Made by a program: the position numbers and the translations under genes
Shown: piece by piece, positions 8,757 to 18,291 of the stretch
Position numbering within the stretch: the first letter of the stretch is position 1
Layout of the letters: each line of letters starts with the position of its first letter
The notes under the pieces: generated by a model
What the model saw: only the letters and a program-made list of their open reading frames with translations
What the model was told of the DNA's origin: nothing
Database searches by the model: none
Assembly (NCBI GenBank): GCA_964438715.1
Contig: CAYTLQ010000276.1
Location: 1 to 20,437 of the forward strand
Source of the DNA: CAYTLQ01 sp964438715
GTDB taxonomy: Bacteria; Bacteroidota; Ignavibacteria; Ignavibacteriales; Ignavibacteriaceae
DNA: 20,437 nucleotides
Direction of reading: 5' to 3'

Positions 8757-10658
8757 CTATGGTAATGGTATCGAAGGATCTAAAAAGTATTTTACCCAAT
8801 CGTTGTCTGGGGCAAGAAGCGGCGCCGCAGTTATTTGTCCGCCAAACCCGGTATATCTGATTCCAAATGAACTTATTTGTGTTGTATGCAATTTGCTGAA
8901 TACTTCAGCATTTATGTTTACACCGTAAGAACGAGCCAGTTTTATTGTGTGGTTATCAATCTTTGCTTTAATGCGTTTTCCTTTTATCTCCCTGCGTAAA
9001 TCCTCTTTTGCCTGCTCGAAGGATTTTGAAGGAGGCACAATATATTCATCTTTTTTGCCAATAAGTTTAATTATGGAGTAGCCTTCAGGGAGCTTCAAAG
9101 GTCCGAACACCTCACCAACCTCCATTGATACGGCTGTTCTGCCGATATCCCCGTGCAGAAATTCCGGAAAATATCCGTACTCGCCATCAGTCGCGAGTGT
9201 TGACTTCCGCTTATTATATTTTTTAGCCAGCGCTCTGAAGTCGGCGCCCGAGGAGTACTCTTTCAAAATAATATCAACTAATTCAAGGCTATCGGTAAGT
9301 ATCTCAATTATATTCAGTTGTCGTGGAAATTTTGTTTCTTTGAACCGCTTATCATAATACAGCCGTACTTCTTCATCGCTCACACTGACACTATCATTAA
9401 ACTGACTGCGGAGGAATTGATATAAATAGTTTTCTTTCCACATAGTAAACTGTCTAAGAACCTCTTCTGATTTATCAATATTCATCTCGCAGGCATAATT
9501 AAAGAGCAATTCCCTTTCGACAAATTTCCTTGCCCTCATATTGATATAACGGTACACAGATTCGATATCATATTTTTCTAATGCTATTCCATCAAAAGCG
9601 ATTAATAGAATAAAAGTACGCAGAGAAAATTCTTTATTGTTAATTTTCAGAAATACCGATTGCAGAGTATCCTCTGCTATTTCTGCAAGTAATTTGCTTA
9701 CATCGCCTGCGTCAAGCATTATTCTTTCAGTGGGCTGTAATTTTTCCCGGGCTATTTTTTCTTCATAAAAATTTTTCAAATGGACTGTTAGTGATCGCAA
9801 GAGCACAGCATCGGCAGTAATAGATTTTTTATTAAAAAATACCGCAAAAAATCGTTCGTATTCTTCTTTTTCTTTCCTTGCGCGTAGTGTTTTTTCTGCC
9901 TGCTTCCATGCTTCACTATCCTTATCGAAAAGAACCATCAGCTCATCACTTCGGTTTGTGAGCCGGAAAATATACCATCCATCAGGAGTATATATTGGCT
10001 TAGTGATTTCTCCTTTCTTCAAAGAGTAGAGTTCATTTTCTATCGATAACTCCATCTGGCCATAAACTATTTCAAGAGGAGTTTTCTGTTCTTCACGCTC
10101 CGGACTCTCGGCAAGTATTGTATCGAAAGGAACACCGTTTTTTATCAGATTGAAGAGATCGTGTATCTCTGCTGAATCGGAAGAAATGAGATAATTTATA
10201 TATAACTTACTGGTCTGCCGGTCAATAGCAGTCTTCATCTCCTTCTCACTAATTGTAACCTTTTCCCGAATCACTTTCTTGTACAATTCATCGAGAGTAA
10301 ACAATCGCATCATTGAAGCTGTTACCGTCTGCATTGCTTCCAGAGTATCAAGTCCTCGCTTTTCCGCATCGGTTGCCCAGAGTTTTTCTGCTATTAAGGA
10401 GTAGAGAAAGTCAAGTTGATTTTTTTTCGGATTCGACCGTAAATCGGTACCTATGTGGGGGGTAAACTCATAGCGTTCTTCAAAATCTCGGACGGTAATA
10501 CTCTTTGAACCCGCACTTGCTACAACTGCTTTTTCTTCTATTTCCTGTGCTTTTCCGTTGATGATGAGTGCCGTAAGAAATAATAATAAGGAGAGCTTAT
10601 GTATTCTCCACATTGATGGTGTGTTCAGCAGAGAGCTATTAGTAATTTCTTTATACAT
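8757..10658 (-). CDS. PpiC/SurA-like peptidyl-prolyl isomerase with two parvulin domains
   Basis: An exported protein that probably assists folding of periplasmic or outer-membrane proteins. Numbered from the ATG at 10658 (633 residues), a signal peptide ends near 37 (LTALIINGKAQ). A SurA-N-like helical region follows, then a parvulin-like domain at about 148-235 (LYSLKKGEITKPIYTPDGWY), a long helical middle, and a second, better-preserved parvulin domain at about 443-535 (TDGEYGYFPEFLHGD, VGEVFGPLKLPEGYSIIKL). The frame is open upstream to a TTG at 10673. The ATG at 10658 is preferred because GGA lies 7 nt before it, but the ATG at 10613 would give a more ordinary signal peptide length. It lies 38 nt downstream of the DUF454 gene and 6 nt upstream of the ArsC-like gene. 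The family call is good; activity of the first domain is doubtful. Confidence 0.85.
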   Translation of the reverse strand: MYKEITNSSLLNTPSMWRIHKLSLLLFLTALIINGKAQEIEEKAVVASAGSKSITVRDFEERYEFTPHIGTDLRSNPKKNQLDFLYSLIAEKLWATDAEKRGLDTLEAMQTVTASMMRLFTLDELYKKVIREKVTISEKEMKTAIDRQTSKLYINYLISSDSAEIHDLFNLIKNGVPFDTILAESPEREEQKTPLEIVYGQMELSIENELYSLKKGEITKPIYTPDGWYIFRLTNRSDELMVLFDKDSEAWKQAEKTLRARKEKEEYERFFAVFFNKKSITADAVLLRSLTVHLKNFYEEKIAREKLQPTERIMLDAGDVSKLLAEIAEDTLQSVFLKINNKEFSLRTFILLIAFDGIALEKYDIESVYRYINMRARKFVERELLFNYACEMNIDKSEEVLRQFTMWKENYLYQFLRSQFNDSVSVSDEEVRLYYDKRFKETKFPRQLNIIEILTDSLELVDIILKEYSSGADFRALAKKYNKRKSTLATDGEYGYFPEFLHGDIGRTAVSMEVGEVFGPLKLPEGYSIIKLIGKKDEYIVPPSKSFEQAKEDLRREIKGKRIKAKIDNHTIKLARSYGVNINAEVFSKLHTTQISSFGIRYTGFGGQITAAPLLAPDNDWVKYFLDPSIPLP

Positions 10659-10696
10659 AGTTTTTTCCGGCAACAGTACTCTGTATGTTGCCTGAT

Positions 10697-11017
10697 TTAA
10701 AATACAAATATTCCTAAAATCAATGATATTACAATAATTACTGCTACCAGTATCTTAGCATAGAGTGGCATTGTGCCCCCATCTACATAATGCTGTAGAA
10801 CTTTGCCGAATAGCCTGTTGTGCAATAACCAATGACGAAACCTGTTTGAACTTTTCGCAAAAAAATAACAAGATAAAATTATAAATATTGTTCCGGGCAT
10901 TAGCGGCAACACAACACCTGCCACTCCTAATCCAAGAAATACCCATCCCAGAATAAAAAATATTATCCGTAAAACTTTATTTTCGGTAATTGCACCATGT
11001 TTAATAGTATGCCGCAT
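10697..11017 (-). CDS. DUF454 / YbaN-family inner-membrane protein
   Basis: A 106-residue membrane protein. The first hydrophobic segments include LGWVFLGLGVAGVVLPLMPG and IFIILSCYFFAKSS, followed by the family's characteristic basic patch NRFRHWLLHNRLFGK, and a final membrane helix (AKILVAVIIVISLILGIFVF). This order and the LPLMPGT motif match the YbaN/DUF454 family, whose function is not firmly established. AAAGGAT lies 4 nt upstream of the ATG. It begins 10 nt after the DPP4 stop, so it is the second gene of the operon. Confidence 0.9.
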   Translation of the reverse strand: MRHTIKHGAITENKVLRIIFFILGWVFLGLGVAGVVLPLMPGTIFIILSCYFFAKSSNRFRHWLLHNRLFGKVLQHYVDGGTMPLYAKILVAVIIVISLILGIFVF

Positions 11018-11027
11018 TTATCCTTTA

Positions 11028-13211
11028 CTATAAATTTTTCAAAATAAAATCAGTCATCATCTCATAAAGATGCTGGCGGGTTTTACCACCATAAATACCA
11101 TGGTTCTTCTCCGGATAGAACATCGTTTGAAATGGTTTATTTTCAGCTATTAACCTTTCCGCTAATTTCACTGCATTCTGAAAATGAACATTATCGTCGG
11201 CAGTACCATGAACAAGTAATAGTTTCCCCTTCATCCTGGGAACGAGAGCAAGAACACTGCTTTTCTCATAACCATCGGGATTCAATTCCGGCAAAGACAT
11301 ATATCGCTCGGTATATATCGTATCGTAAAATTTCCAGTGTGTTACCGGAGCTACCGATATAGCCGCTTTAAAATACTCCGCTCCTGCCATAAGGGTATAA
11401 GCAGACATATACCCCCCGTAACTCCAGCCCCAAATTCCTATTCTTGAGCCATCAACATACGGCTGTGCAGAAAGGTATTTTGCCGCTTCAATATGATCGA
11501 AGGATTCCCAATATCCTAGGTTCTTGTACACCTTTTGTTTAAACTCTTTTCCTCTACCGCCGGTTCCTCTGTTGTCAATCGATACTATTATATAGCCTTT
11601 CTGTGCAAGCATTAAATGCCACCAATAATTAAAACCTCCCCATGAGTCCTGAACCAATTGCGAGCCGGGACCACTGTAATTATAGATAAGAACAGGATAT
11701 TTTTTTGAAGGGTCAAAATTTGTAGGCTTAATCATTGATCCATTTATGGTCACACCATCGGATGTAGTGAAAGTAAAAAATTCAACGGGGGATATATTAT
11801 AAGTCGAAAATACTGACATATCCGGCGCAGTGAGATCCCGTATTTTTTTACCGTCAGCCGAATACAGAGTAGATACAGTAAATGTATTTGCTGTGCTGTA
11901 AGCATCGATATAATGAGTAAAGTTTTTCGAGAGATTAATTCTGTGAAAGCCGGCAGATTCAGTGAGTAATGTTTTCTTTTTTCCATCAAGCGTTAACGTG
12001 TATAAATCACTATACCGGACACCTCTTTCGTTAGATGTATAATATATTAGTCCTCGTTTTTCATCAACTCCCTTAATTTCTCCAACTTCCCATGAACCAT
12101 TGGTTAGCTGAGCGATCTTGTTTCCTGAATAATCAAATAAGTAAATATGCCGATATCCGCTTGTTTCTGATGTAAGAAGAAACTGCTTCTTCCCTGAGAG
12201 AAAATGTAAGTCATCGGTAATATCTATCCAGCAAGTATCCTGCTCTTTATACACTACAGTTGATTTCCCCGTTGAAACTGAGACGAAGAGAAGATCAAAT
12301 TTTTGCTGTAGCCTGTCTAACCTTTGAACAGATAAAATCTGAGGATCGGCGGTGAAGTTAATTCTTGGTATATAAATATCCGTTTCTGCTCCGATATCAG
12401 CCCAAACAGTTGCAGAGGTTTCAACATTCACCATTCCTATTTGCACAAGCGAGTTGTTTCCGCCGGCTTTCGGATATTTCATATCGAGAGTATTTAGATA
12501 AAGAGAGTCGTATTTAGCTAACCGGATTTCAGGTACATTTGTCTGATCAAGTCGCCAGAATGCTATGGTTTTGCTGTCCGGCGACCATTCATATCCACGA
12601 ATAATACTGAATTCTTCTTCATACACCCAGTCAAAAATCCCATTCAAAACATTTTTACTGCCATCGAAAGTTAACCGGGTTTCTTTTCTCGTTTCGAGAT
12701 TATAAACAAACAAATCATTAGAACGAACAAACGCAAGTTTTTTTGAATCAGGAGAGAAGCTTACATTGACCTGTTCCTCACCCGATTCAATAATATGTGT
12801 GATTTTTCCCTCAGCAATATTAAAGAGATAGAATGTTCCTCCGGTTTTGATACTTCTGGCTTCAAGCACACCGGTCATCATAATATATTTTTCATCAGGC
12901 GACCACTCGTAATTCGTAAGCGCAACCGGCTTATCTTCTCCTTCTATTTTCAACTTATCCGACGAGACTAGTATCTCTTCTTTTCCCGTTTCACAGTCAT
13001 GTGAGTAAAGGTCCATCGATCGTGTTTGCGGATTCATTTTAAGAAATGAAAACTTTTTCCCGCCATCATACCACTGAATGCCGGGCATATTTTTCCCGTA
13101 AAGCGCCCTGTTCGTAAAAATTTCATCGAGTGTCAGGTCTTTTTTCTGAGCATTGGAAACGAAAAGAAAAACTATAACCAGACCAATAATTTTACCTGTA
13201 TTACGAAGCAT
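11028..13211 (-). CDS. Dipeptidyl peptidase IV (S9B prolyl oligopeptidase family)
   Basis: Removes N-terminal dipeptides, usually X-Pro or X-Ala, from peptides in the periplasm or at the surface. The 727-residue precursor has a signal peptide ending near residue 21 (LFVSNAQ). An eight-bladed beta-propeller spans about 40-480, with WSPD-type repeats, and contains the DPP4 double-glutamate motif DWVYEEE at 194-200 (Glu199 and Glu200), which binds the substrate amino terminus. The alpha/beta-hydrolase domain follows: Ser597 in GWSYGG, Asp672 in HGTADDNVHF and His704 in EKNHGIYGG, with the 32-residue Asp-His spacing of human DPP4. Length matches bacterial DPP4 such as that of Porphyromonas. AGGAG lies about 7 nt before the ATG. 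It is the first gene of the six-gene minus-strand operon. Such enzymes serve peptide use in asaccharolytic or proteolytic Bacteroidota. Confidence 0.93.
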   Translation of the reverse strand: MLRNTGKIIGLVIVFLFVSNAQKKDLTLDEIFTNRALYGKNMPGIQWYDGGKKFSFLKMNPQTRSMDLYSHDCETGKEEILVSSDKLKIEGEDKPVALTNYEWSPDEKYIMMTGVLEARSIKTGGTFYLFNIAEGKITHIIESGEEQVNVSFSPDSKKLAFVRSNDLFVYNLETRKETRLTFDGSKNVLNGIFDWVYEEEFSIIRGYEWSPDSKTIAFWRLDQTNVPEIRLAKYDSLYLNTLDMKYPKAGGNNSLVQIGMVNVETSATVWADIGAETDIYIPRINFTADPQILSVQRLDRLQQKFDLLFVSVSTGKSTVVYKEQDTCWIDITDDLHFLSGKKQFLLTSETSGYRHIYLFDYSGNKIAQLTNGSWEVGEIKGVDEKRGLIYYTSNERGVRYSDLYTLTLDGKKKTLLTESAGFHRINLSKNFTHYIDAYSTANTFTVSTLYSADGKKIRDLTAPDMSVFSTYNISPVEFFTFTTSDGVTINGSMIKPTNFDPSKKYPVLIYNYSGPGSQLVQDSWGGFNYWWHLMLAQKGYIIVSIDNRGTGGRGKEFKQKVYKNLGYWESFDHIEAAKYLSAQPYVDGSRIGIWGWSYGGYMSAYTLMAGAEYFKAAISVAPVTHWKFYDTIYTERYMSLPELNPDGYEKSSVLALVPRMKGKLLLVHGTADDNVHFQNAVKLAERLIAENKPFQTMFYPEKNHGIYGGKTRQHLYEMMTDFILKNL

Positions 13212-13405
13212 AACTGTCTCCTGAAAAACAATTAATATTTTTTGTTAAATTTTAAAAGTACACCATTTCTCTTTGAATTTTAGGGCAAATCAATCATCAC
13301 CTGCAAACTTTAAACAGATAACTGTTACTTCAATGCAGTCGGTTTTTAAGATGGTTAAAGGAAATATCCTAAACACTCATTTCCCGATAATAACCGCTAA
13401 ACTGA

Positions 13406-16117
13406 TCAATAATAATAACCAAGAGAAAAGTAAAAATATAACGGCCCGAGCCGTAAAGGATTATCCGGCAGTCCTTTTACAAAAAGAAAACTCCGACCTA
13501 TTGAAAAATCTGCAGGTCCTATTGGAGTATCGAATGACAGCGTTGTACCAAGTCCATGCCGGAAATCAGCAAACCGTATCTGCTCCTGTACTTCCCAAAT
13601 TGAACCAAGATCATAACGAACCATAAAATAAGTATCGAAGAATAACCTAACCGGCAACATCAGGCGATACTCCAGTGAGGACTGAAAAACCTGTCTGCCA
13701 CGAAACTCGTTTTCACGCATTCCAAAAAATGAATATTGACCTCCCAACGAATATTGCAGGTAGAGCGGGAGCGTCTTATCAGCGGCACCGATTCGAAAAC
13801 CGGTTATAATTGTATGTTTATCTTTAATTGTAATATATCCTTTGTATTCTCCGCCGATATTCGTAAATCCGGTTTCACTGCCCAGTACCGAAGACGAAAG
13901 TTCATAAAATCCATGAAGACGGATACCGTCTGTCGGATAGGGATACTTATCCTGCGTATCGATTGTTGTTGCAACTTTTAGCGAAACAAGCCGCTCATTT
14001 GTTTCTTTTGTTGTATTTTCGCGTAAATTTCTCACACCGTTCATACCATATCGTCCGGTGAAAATCAGGTTACCGAACTTTCCAACCTGTGTTCCGAGAG
14101 AGAAACTGAGTCCGTATGACCGCTGTCTGTATTCGCCGCTAATTGAACGGCTGAATTCATCATCGCTCTCAGGTATATCATCCTTATAAGTAAATATATC
14201 ATCGAAATGATAAAAGTCACGGCTTTTATCGGTAAGATATGTTTTACATATCCGATTCTCTTTGTGCTCGGCAATAAATGACCTTCCGCGCTGACTCAGA
14301 TACACTAGTAAACCCAGCTCAGTGCCTGTTCCAAATATATTCTCATCTCTGATATCGATGTTAAGTTGCGGATAATTTTCATTTGCAATTTTAAATCCAA
14401 GGCGGGCAAGACTCGAATTTTTTTCATCAACACTGAGGAATACAATATTTTTTGTGCCTACTTTTTTTACTTTTATAAAAACATTATCAAAGAGATTTGT
14501 ATTCCGTAAATTTGATAAACCTCTTTGTACAGCCTCGTATGTATAAATACTGCCCGCCTGAAATGGCAGTTCACGCGTAATTATTGTTGTATTTGATGAC
14601 TCATTACCCTCAACAATAATCGAATCAATGACGCCTTCATTAAATTTCAGAAATAATACGCCCGTATTTCTGTCAAAATAGGAAGACTCCAATTCTGCAA
14701 GCGAGTATCCGCTGTTTCTGTAAAGATCAATAACTGATTTAATAAATGTTACTACTCTTCGCGGTTCAAATGTTTTATATGTTATTGTGCCGATTAGCGA
14801 GGAAATGGTATCGGGATTTAGAATATTTATTCCTGAATACTGAACCGATGTAATTGTCGGAGCTAATTTCCCTTCGAAACGAATTATATTTTTTCCATTT
14901 ACAGGAGTGATGCGGGCATATATACTGTCATATTTACCGGTAGCATTTATTTCATACAAATCCCGAAGTATTTCCGCGGATGAAATTGAGTCCCGGTTAA
15001 TGTAGTTATGTAAATACATTCTACCGATCCCGCTCTCTTCATTAATAACGGGATTTTTAATAAAAACTTCTTTCTTTTGCAATCTGCTGAAGAATATCGA
15101 ATCAAGCTGTTGTTTTATTTCTGAAGATTTTTGTTTTCCTGCTTCATACCCGATTGCGATAAGTGAGTCAATCTGACTGAAATCGGTTGATGCTTTGCCA
15201 TACAACTGAGGCTGAATAATTGCATTTGCCTCCTTCAGCTGAATTTCGTTCAGCAGTTTCATAGGTATGCTAACCACCTGATCAGCAACTACCCAGGGCA
15301 ATTCCAGTTCTTCTTCGGGGTGTAGATCTGAAGTGGTGTTTATGGCAATTACGAAATCCGCACCAAGTTCTTTAGTAATTTTTACCGGAATATTTGCGGT
15401 TAAACCGCCATCGACGAGAAGTAAAGAATCTAGTGTGATAGGACTGAGCAAAAAAGATACACTTGAACTTGCACGAAGCGCCTGTGCAAGAGAACCCTTT
15501 CCCAGCACAACGGGCTCACCTTTTTTTAAGTTTGTACACACTGCGCGGAATGGAATGGCTAAGTCATCAAAATTTTCATAATTCCTTCCGGGTCCCTGAT
15601 ATGTTAGCAGATTAAGATAGTTGGTTAATTTTTGCCCGTCGTTTATTGAAGTAGGCAATACGGGTCGTAGTCCCCGAAGTCGCAATGTAAAGACAGCTTT
15701 ATCTTCAGTAACCTTTTGATCAACAAATAATTCCCGTCTGTTTATCCGTTTATCAACCGCAAGTAACTCATCCCAATCGGTATTTCGGGCTATAGAGTCA
15801 AGCTCATTAATCGAGTATCCTAACGAATAGAGACCACCGACAATGCTTCCCATACTGGTCCCCACTATTAATCGAATCGGAATATTCGCCTCCTCAATAG
15901 CTTTTAATACACCAATCTGAGAGAGTCCTCGTGAACCACCGCCGCTGAGAGCCAAACCAACATACGGGTACTGAGTGGGCAACCGTTCGGTCATACCGAA
16001 TGGTAGTTTATAAGTCGTGTACTCAGGCTCAATAATTATTTCCTGCGAGTATAATTTTTCACAGGATAAAAAACAGAAAACAGCAATCAGACCAATCCTT
16101 ATTGCCTTCAAGGACAT
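13406..16117 (-). CDS. Patatin-like phospholipase fused to POTRA and BamA-like outer-membrane barrel
   Basis: A 903-residue exported protein combining a lipid-acyl hydrolase with an outer-membrane barrel. A signal peptide ends near residue 24 (KLYS then QE). The patatin domain (about 53-330) has the oxyanion-hole motif SGGGSRG at 58-64, nucleophile Ser88 in GTSMG, and the catalytic Asp236 in DGG. Two POTRA-like segments follow (ITSVQYSGINIL; IIVEGNESSNTTIITREL to NLFDNVFIKV), then a barrel of about 330 residues that ends in SLGYYY. This matches the type Vd autotransporter (PlpD-like)/surface-antigen layout common in Bacteroidota and Chlorobiota, with POTRA repeats in the middle. AGGGGG lies 4-5 nt upstream of the ATG. 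It starts 65 nt after yidC with no convincing terminator between, so read-through from the yidC transcript is possible. Substrate and whether the patatin domain is released are unknown. Confidence 0.9.
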   Translation of the reverse strand: MSLKAIRIGLIAVFCFLSCEKLYSQEIIIEPEYTTYKLPFGMTERLPTQYPYVGLALSGGGSRGLSQIGVLKAIEEANIPIRLIVGTSMGSIVGGLYSLGYSINELDSIARNTDWDELLAVDKRINRRELFVDQKVTEDKAVFTLRLRGLRPVLPTSINDGQKLTNYLNLLTYQGPGRNYENFDDLAIPFRAVCTNLKKGEPVVLGKGSLAQALRASSSVSFLLSPITLDSLLLVDGGLTANIPVKITKELGADFVIAINTTSDLHPEEELELPWVVADQVVSIPMKLLNEIQLKEANAIIQPQLYGKASTDFSQIDSLIAIGYEAGKQKSSEIKQQLDSIFFSRLQKKEVFIKNPVINEESGIGRMYLHNYINRDSISSAEILRDLYEINATGKYDSIYARITPVNGKNIIRFEGKLAPTITSVQYSGINILNPDTISSLIGTITYKTFEPRRVVTFIKSVIDLYRNSGYSLAELESSYFDRNTGVLFLKFNEGVIDSIIVEGNESSNTTIITRELPFQAGSIYTYEAVQRGLSNLRNTNLFDNVFIKVKKVGTKNIVFLSVDEKNSSLARLGFKIANENYPQLNIDIRDENIFGTGTELGLLVYLSQRGRSFIAEHKENRICKTYLTDKSRDFYHFDDIFTYKDDIPESDDEFSRSISGEYRQRSYGLSFSLGTQVGKFGNLIFTGRYGMNGVRNLRENTTKETNERLVSLKVATTIDTQDKYPYPTDGIRLHGFYELSSSVLGSETGFTNIGGEYKGYITIKDKHTIITGFRIGAADKTLPLYLQYSLGGQYSFFGMRENEFRGRQVFQSSLEYRLMLPVRLFFDTYFMVRYDLGSIWEVQEQIRFADFRHGLGTTLSFDTPIGPADFSIGRSFLFVKGLPDNPLRLGPLYFYFSLGYYY

Positions 16118-16182
16118 GTTCCCCCTGCGTACTTCTCAGTTACCGGCACACAGTTTGGTAAAACCATAACTAACCAGATTGC

Positions 16183-18063
16183 TTACCTGCGTTTTTTCAG
16201 GTTAGCTTGCTGTTCCTTTGCTTTCTTTTCGGCGGCTTCCATCATTCTCTCTAAGAATCCTTTACCCTTCTTTGTATTTTTTACCGGCTCGAGCACAACA
16301 CCTTTTGTTGAATGCGTCATATAATATTGCTGTGCAATGGAGAAAACATTAAAAAGGAAGTAGTAGAGGTTAAGTCCTGAGGGAAAGCTCATAAATAGTA
16401 TAGTGAGCATAATCGGCATAATATAAATGAGCATCTGCTGTTGTGGATCTTTAATAGACTGCTTTTGCTGTATGAATGTGGTAATACCCATTAATAAAGC
16501 GAGTCCGCTTATCTGGTCAAGTCCGAACAACGGTAGTTTGAATGGCAGGTGAAAGATGATATCCGGCTGTGAGAGATCAGTAATCCACCAGATAAAAGGC
16601 TGTTGCCGTAGTTCTATTGCTGTCTGGAAAAGCCCCCACAACGCTATGAACACCGGCATCTGCAATATCAATGGCAAACAGCCGCCCATTGGGTTAATTC
16701 CATAAGTGGAGTACAGCTTCATTACTTCCTTATTCATTCGCGTTGGGTCATCTTTATATTTCTCCTTCACCTCCGTCATCATCGGCTGAAGCAGTTGCAT
16801 CTTTCTCATGGACTGATAACTGCTCCGTGTAAGCGGGTGAAGCAGTATCTTTATTATTATTGAGAAAATTATAATGACTACACCGTAATTCGGAATAAAG
16901 CTGTTAAGGAAATTAAACAGTGGAAGAAAAACATATTCGGCTATGGGACGAACGACAAACTTCAGCCCGAAGAAACTTCCGAAATCGACAATTGTTTCCA
17001 GATTTTTTTCATATCCTTTAAGTACATCGTAACCGACAGGTCCTATATATACCATAAAACCTGCTTTTACTTCGGGTGAATTGTTAAACGGCATTTTAAT
17101 GCGTGCGGAGTAGAACTCCTTCTGACCATTGTTTTCATACCGCTTCGAATATCCCCTGATAAATGCACCTTCAACAACAGACGGATTATCAGGGACCATT
17201 ATAGCCGCAAAGTATTTATTGCGTATTGTAACCCAGTCAACTCTACCGGTAAACTCCTTATCTATCCTTTCACCGCTTCCCGGAGCATCAATTATTACCT
17301 GCTCTCCGCCATAAAACAAACTTGCATTAGAGTAAGTTGATTCATCCACAGAATTTTGTTCAACCGTTCTTATTCCCGCATCCCATACAATATCATAGGA
17401 GTTATTATTGATTAGCTTTTCTAAGTTTATTAACTCCAAACCAAATTTGGTATCGTAACGATTGCCGTAAAACACAAATGATTTCTTTATATATCCGTTA
17501 CTGCCGACTTTGAAAGTGTAGTTTAATCGCAGCGAATCATTTTCACCAAGTTTTATATATGGTTTATTAACATCACCCTGAAATTCAAGCAGTGCAGTAG
17601 AAACAATCTTCCCATCGACCGTCATAAATGCTATATCGAAACTGCTTCCCTTTAATGTATTCAGCAGTTGAATTGACTTCTCATACACCGGCGCATCAGC
17701 GGGAAGCTTTGATGCATACCAATTTTTATATTTCTTCAGGTAGTACTTAACAATTTTACCGCCCTTATTCGAAACTTCAATTATTGAATTTTCCGTTTCA
17801 ATGGTTACTATGGACTCAGCAGTATTAAACCGCGGGAACAGCCGTGCAGTGCCGCTTGTATCTTCACTGATTGTGGTTTGAGAGGCTGTACCTGAAGCCG
17901 GCTTTGTCTCCTGAGTATCCTTTTTGGTTTCAACGGAGTCAACCTGCTGAGAGGTAGTATCTTTTTTTGGCGGGGTTTTCGGTGGCTCCGGCGTGTTAAT
18001 ATACAACCATATCATAAGGATAGCGCCAATAAGGATAAATGCAAGTGTCGTTTGTCTGTCCAT
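16183..18063 (-). CDS. yidC: Membrane protein insertase YidC
   Basis: Inserts and folds inner-membrane proteins, alone or with SecYEG. The 626-residue protein has the Gram-negative layout: an N-terminal membrane helix (6-23), a Pro/Thr/Lys-rich linker (24-75), a large periplasmic beta-supersandwich domain (about 78-355), then the conserved five-helix core from about 365 to 585. The core contains LLHPLTRSSYQSM with Arg413 in the hydrophilic groove, the cytoplasmic hairpin EKYKDDPTRMNKEVMKLY, and NPMGGCLPLILQMPVFIALW. The tail after 590 is strongly basic with a KKAKEQQANLKKRR end, consistent with ribosome contact. It lies 18 nt downstream of yidD in the usual rpmH-rnpA-yidD-yidC order. An AGAGA-type ribosome site precedes the ATG. 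Confidence 0.97.
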   Translation of the reverse strand: MDRQTTLAFILIGAILMIWLYINTPEPPKTPPKKDTTSQQVDSVETKKDTQETKPASGTASQTTISEDTSGTARLFPRFNTAESIVTIETENSIIEVSNKGGKIVKYYLKKYKNWYASKLPADAPVYEKSIQLLNTLKGSSFDIAFMTVDGKIVSTALLEFQGDVNKPYIKLGENDSLRLNYTFKVGSNGYIKKSFVFYGNRYDTKFGLELINLEKLINNNSYDIVWDAGIRTVEQNSVDESTYSNASLFYGGEQVIIDAPGSGERIDKEFTGRVDWVTIRNKYFAAIMVPDNPSVVEGAFIRGYSKRYENNGQKEFYSARIKMPFNNSPEVKAGFMVYIGPVGYDVLKGYEKNLETIVDFGSFFGLKFVVRPIAEYVFLPLFNFLNSFIPNYGVVIIIFSIIIKILLHPLTRSSYQSMRKMQLLQPMMTEVKEKYKDDPTRMNKEVMKLYSTYGINPMGGCLPLILQMPVFIALWGLFQTAIELRQQPFIWWITDLSQPDIIFHLPFKLPLFGLDQISGLALLMGITTFIQQKQSIKDPQQQMLIYIMPIMLTILFMSFPSGLNLYYFLFNVFSIAQQYYMTHSTKGVVLEPVKNTKKGKGFLERMMEAAEKKAKEQQANLKKRR

Positions 18064-18081
18064 TCTTCTCTTTCTGAATTT

Positions 18082-18291
18082 TTACTCTACAGGATCGTAT
18101 CCACCTTTATTCCACGGATTGCATCGTACTATTCGCCATGCTCCTTTTAGTCCTCCCCGAATTACACCATATTTTTGTATGGACTGAACTGTGTACTCAG
18201 AGCAAGAGGGATAAAAGCGGCACGAAGGCGGAAATAAGGGGGATATAAATTTCTGATAAAACCGGATTAATCCGATAAATACTATTTTCAA
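18082..18291 (-). CDS. yidD: Membrane protein insertion efficiency factor YidD
   Basis: A 69-residue, amphipathic inner-membrane-associated protein that assists YidC-dependent insertion. The family core is complete: IRFYQKFISPLFPPSCRFYP, the second cysteine in PSCSEY, GGLKGAWRIVRCNPW and a GGYDPV end. The start is a TTG whose bases overlap the rnpA stop (TTGA), and no separate ribosome site is visible, so initiation most likely depends on ribosomes finishing rnpA. No upstream in-frame ATG is available without running far into rnpA. Confidence 0.95.
   Translation of the reverse strand: MKIVFIGLIRFYQKFISPLFPPSCRFYPSCSEYTVQSIQKYGVIRGGLKGAWRIVRCNPWNKGGYDPVE

Noticed and set aside
13360..13384. 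A terminator for the patatin gene (GGAAAT paired with ATTTCC)
   Set aside because: The stem is six AT-rich pairs with a 13-nt loop, followed on the minus strand by only TTTAA, which is too weak to call.
13273..13626. A 117-codon plus-strand frame opposite the end of the patatin gene
   Set aside because: It starts with TTG without a ribosome site and lies largely antisense to the barrel-coding end of a clear gene; its composition is that of a shadow frame.
16118..16182. A terminator or promoter between yidC and the patatin gene
   Set aside because: Only a four-pair TGGT/ACCA stem without a T tract was found, and no convincing -35/-10 pair, so nothing is listed.
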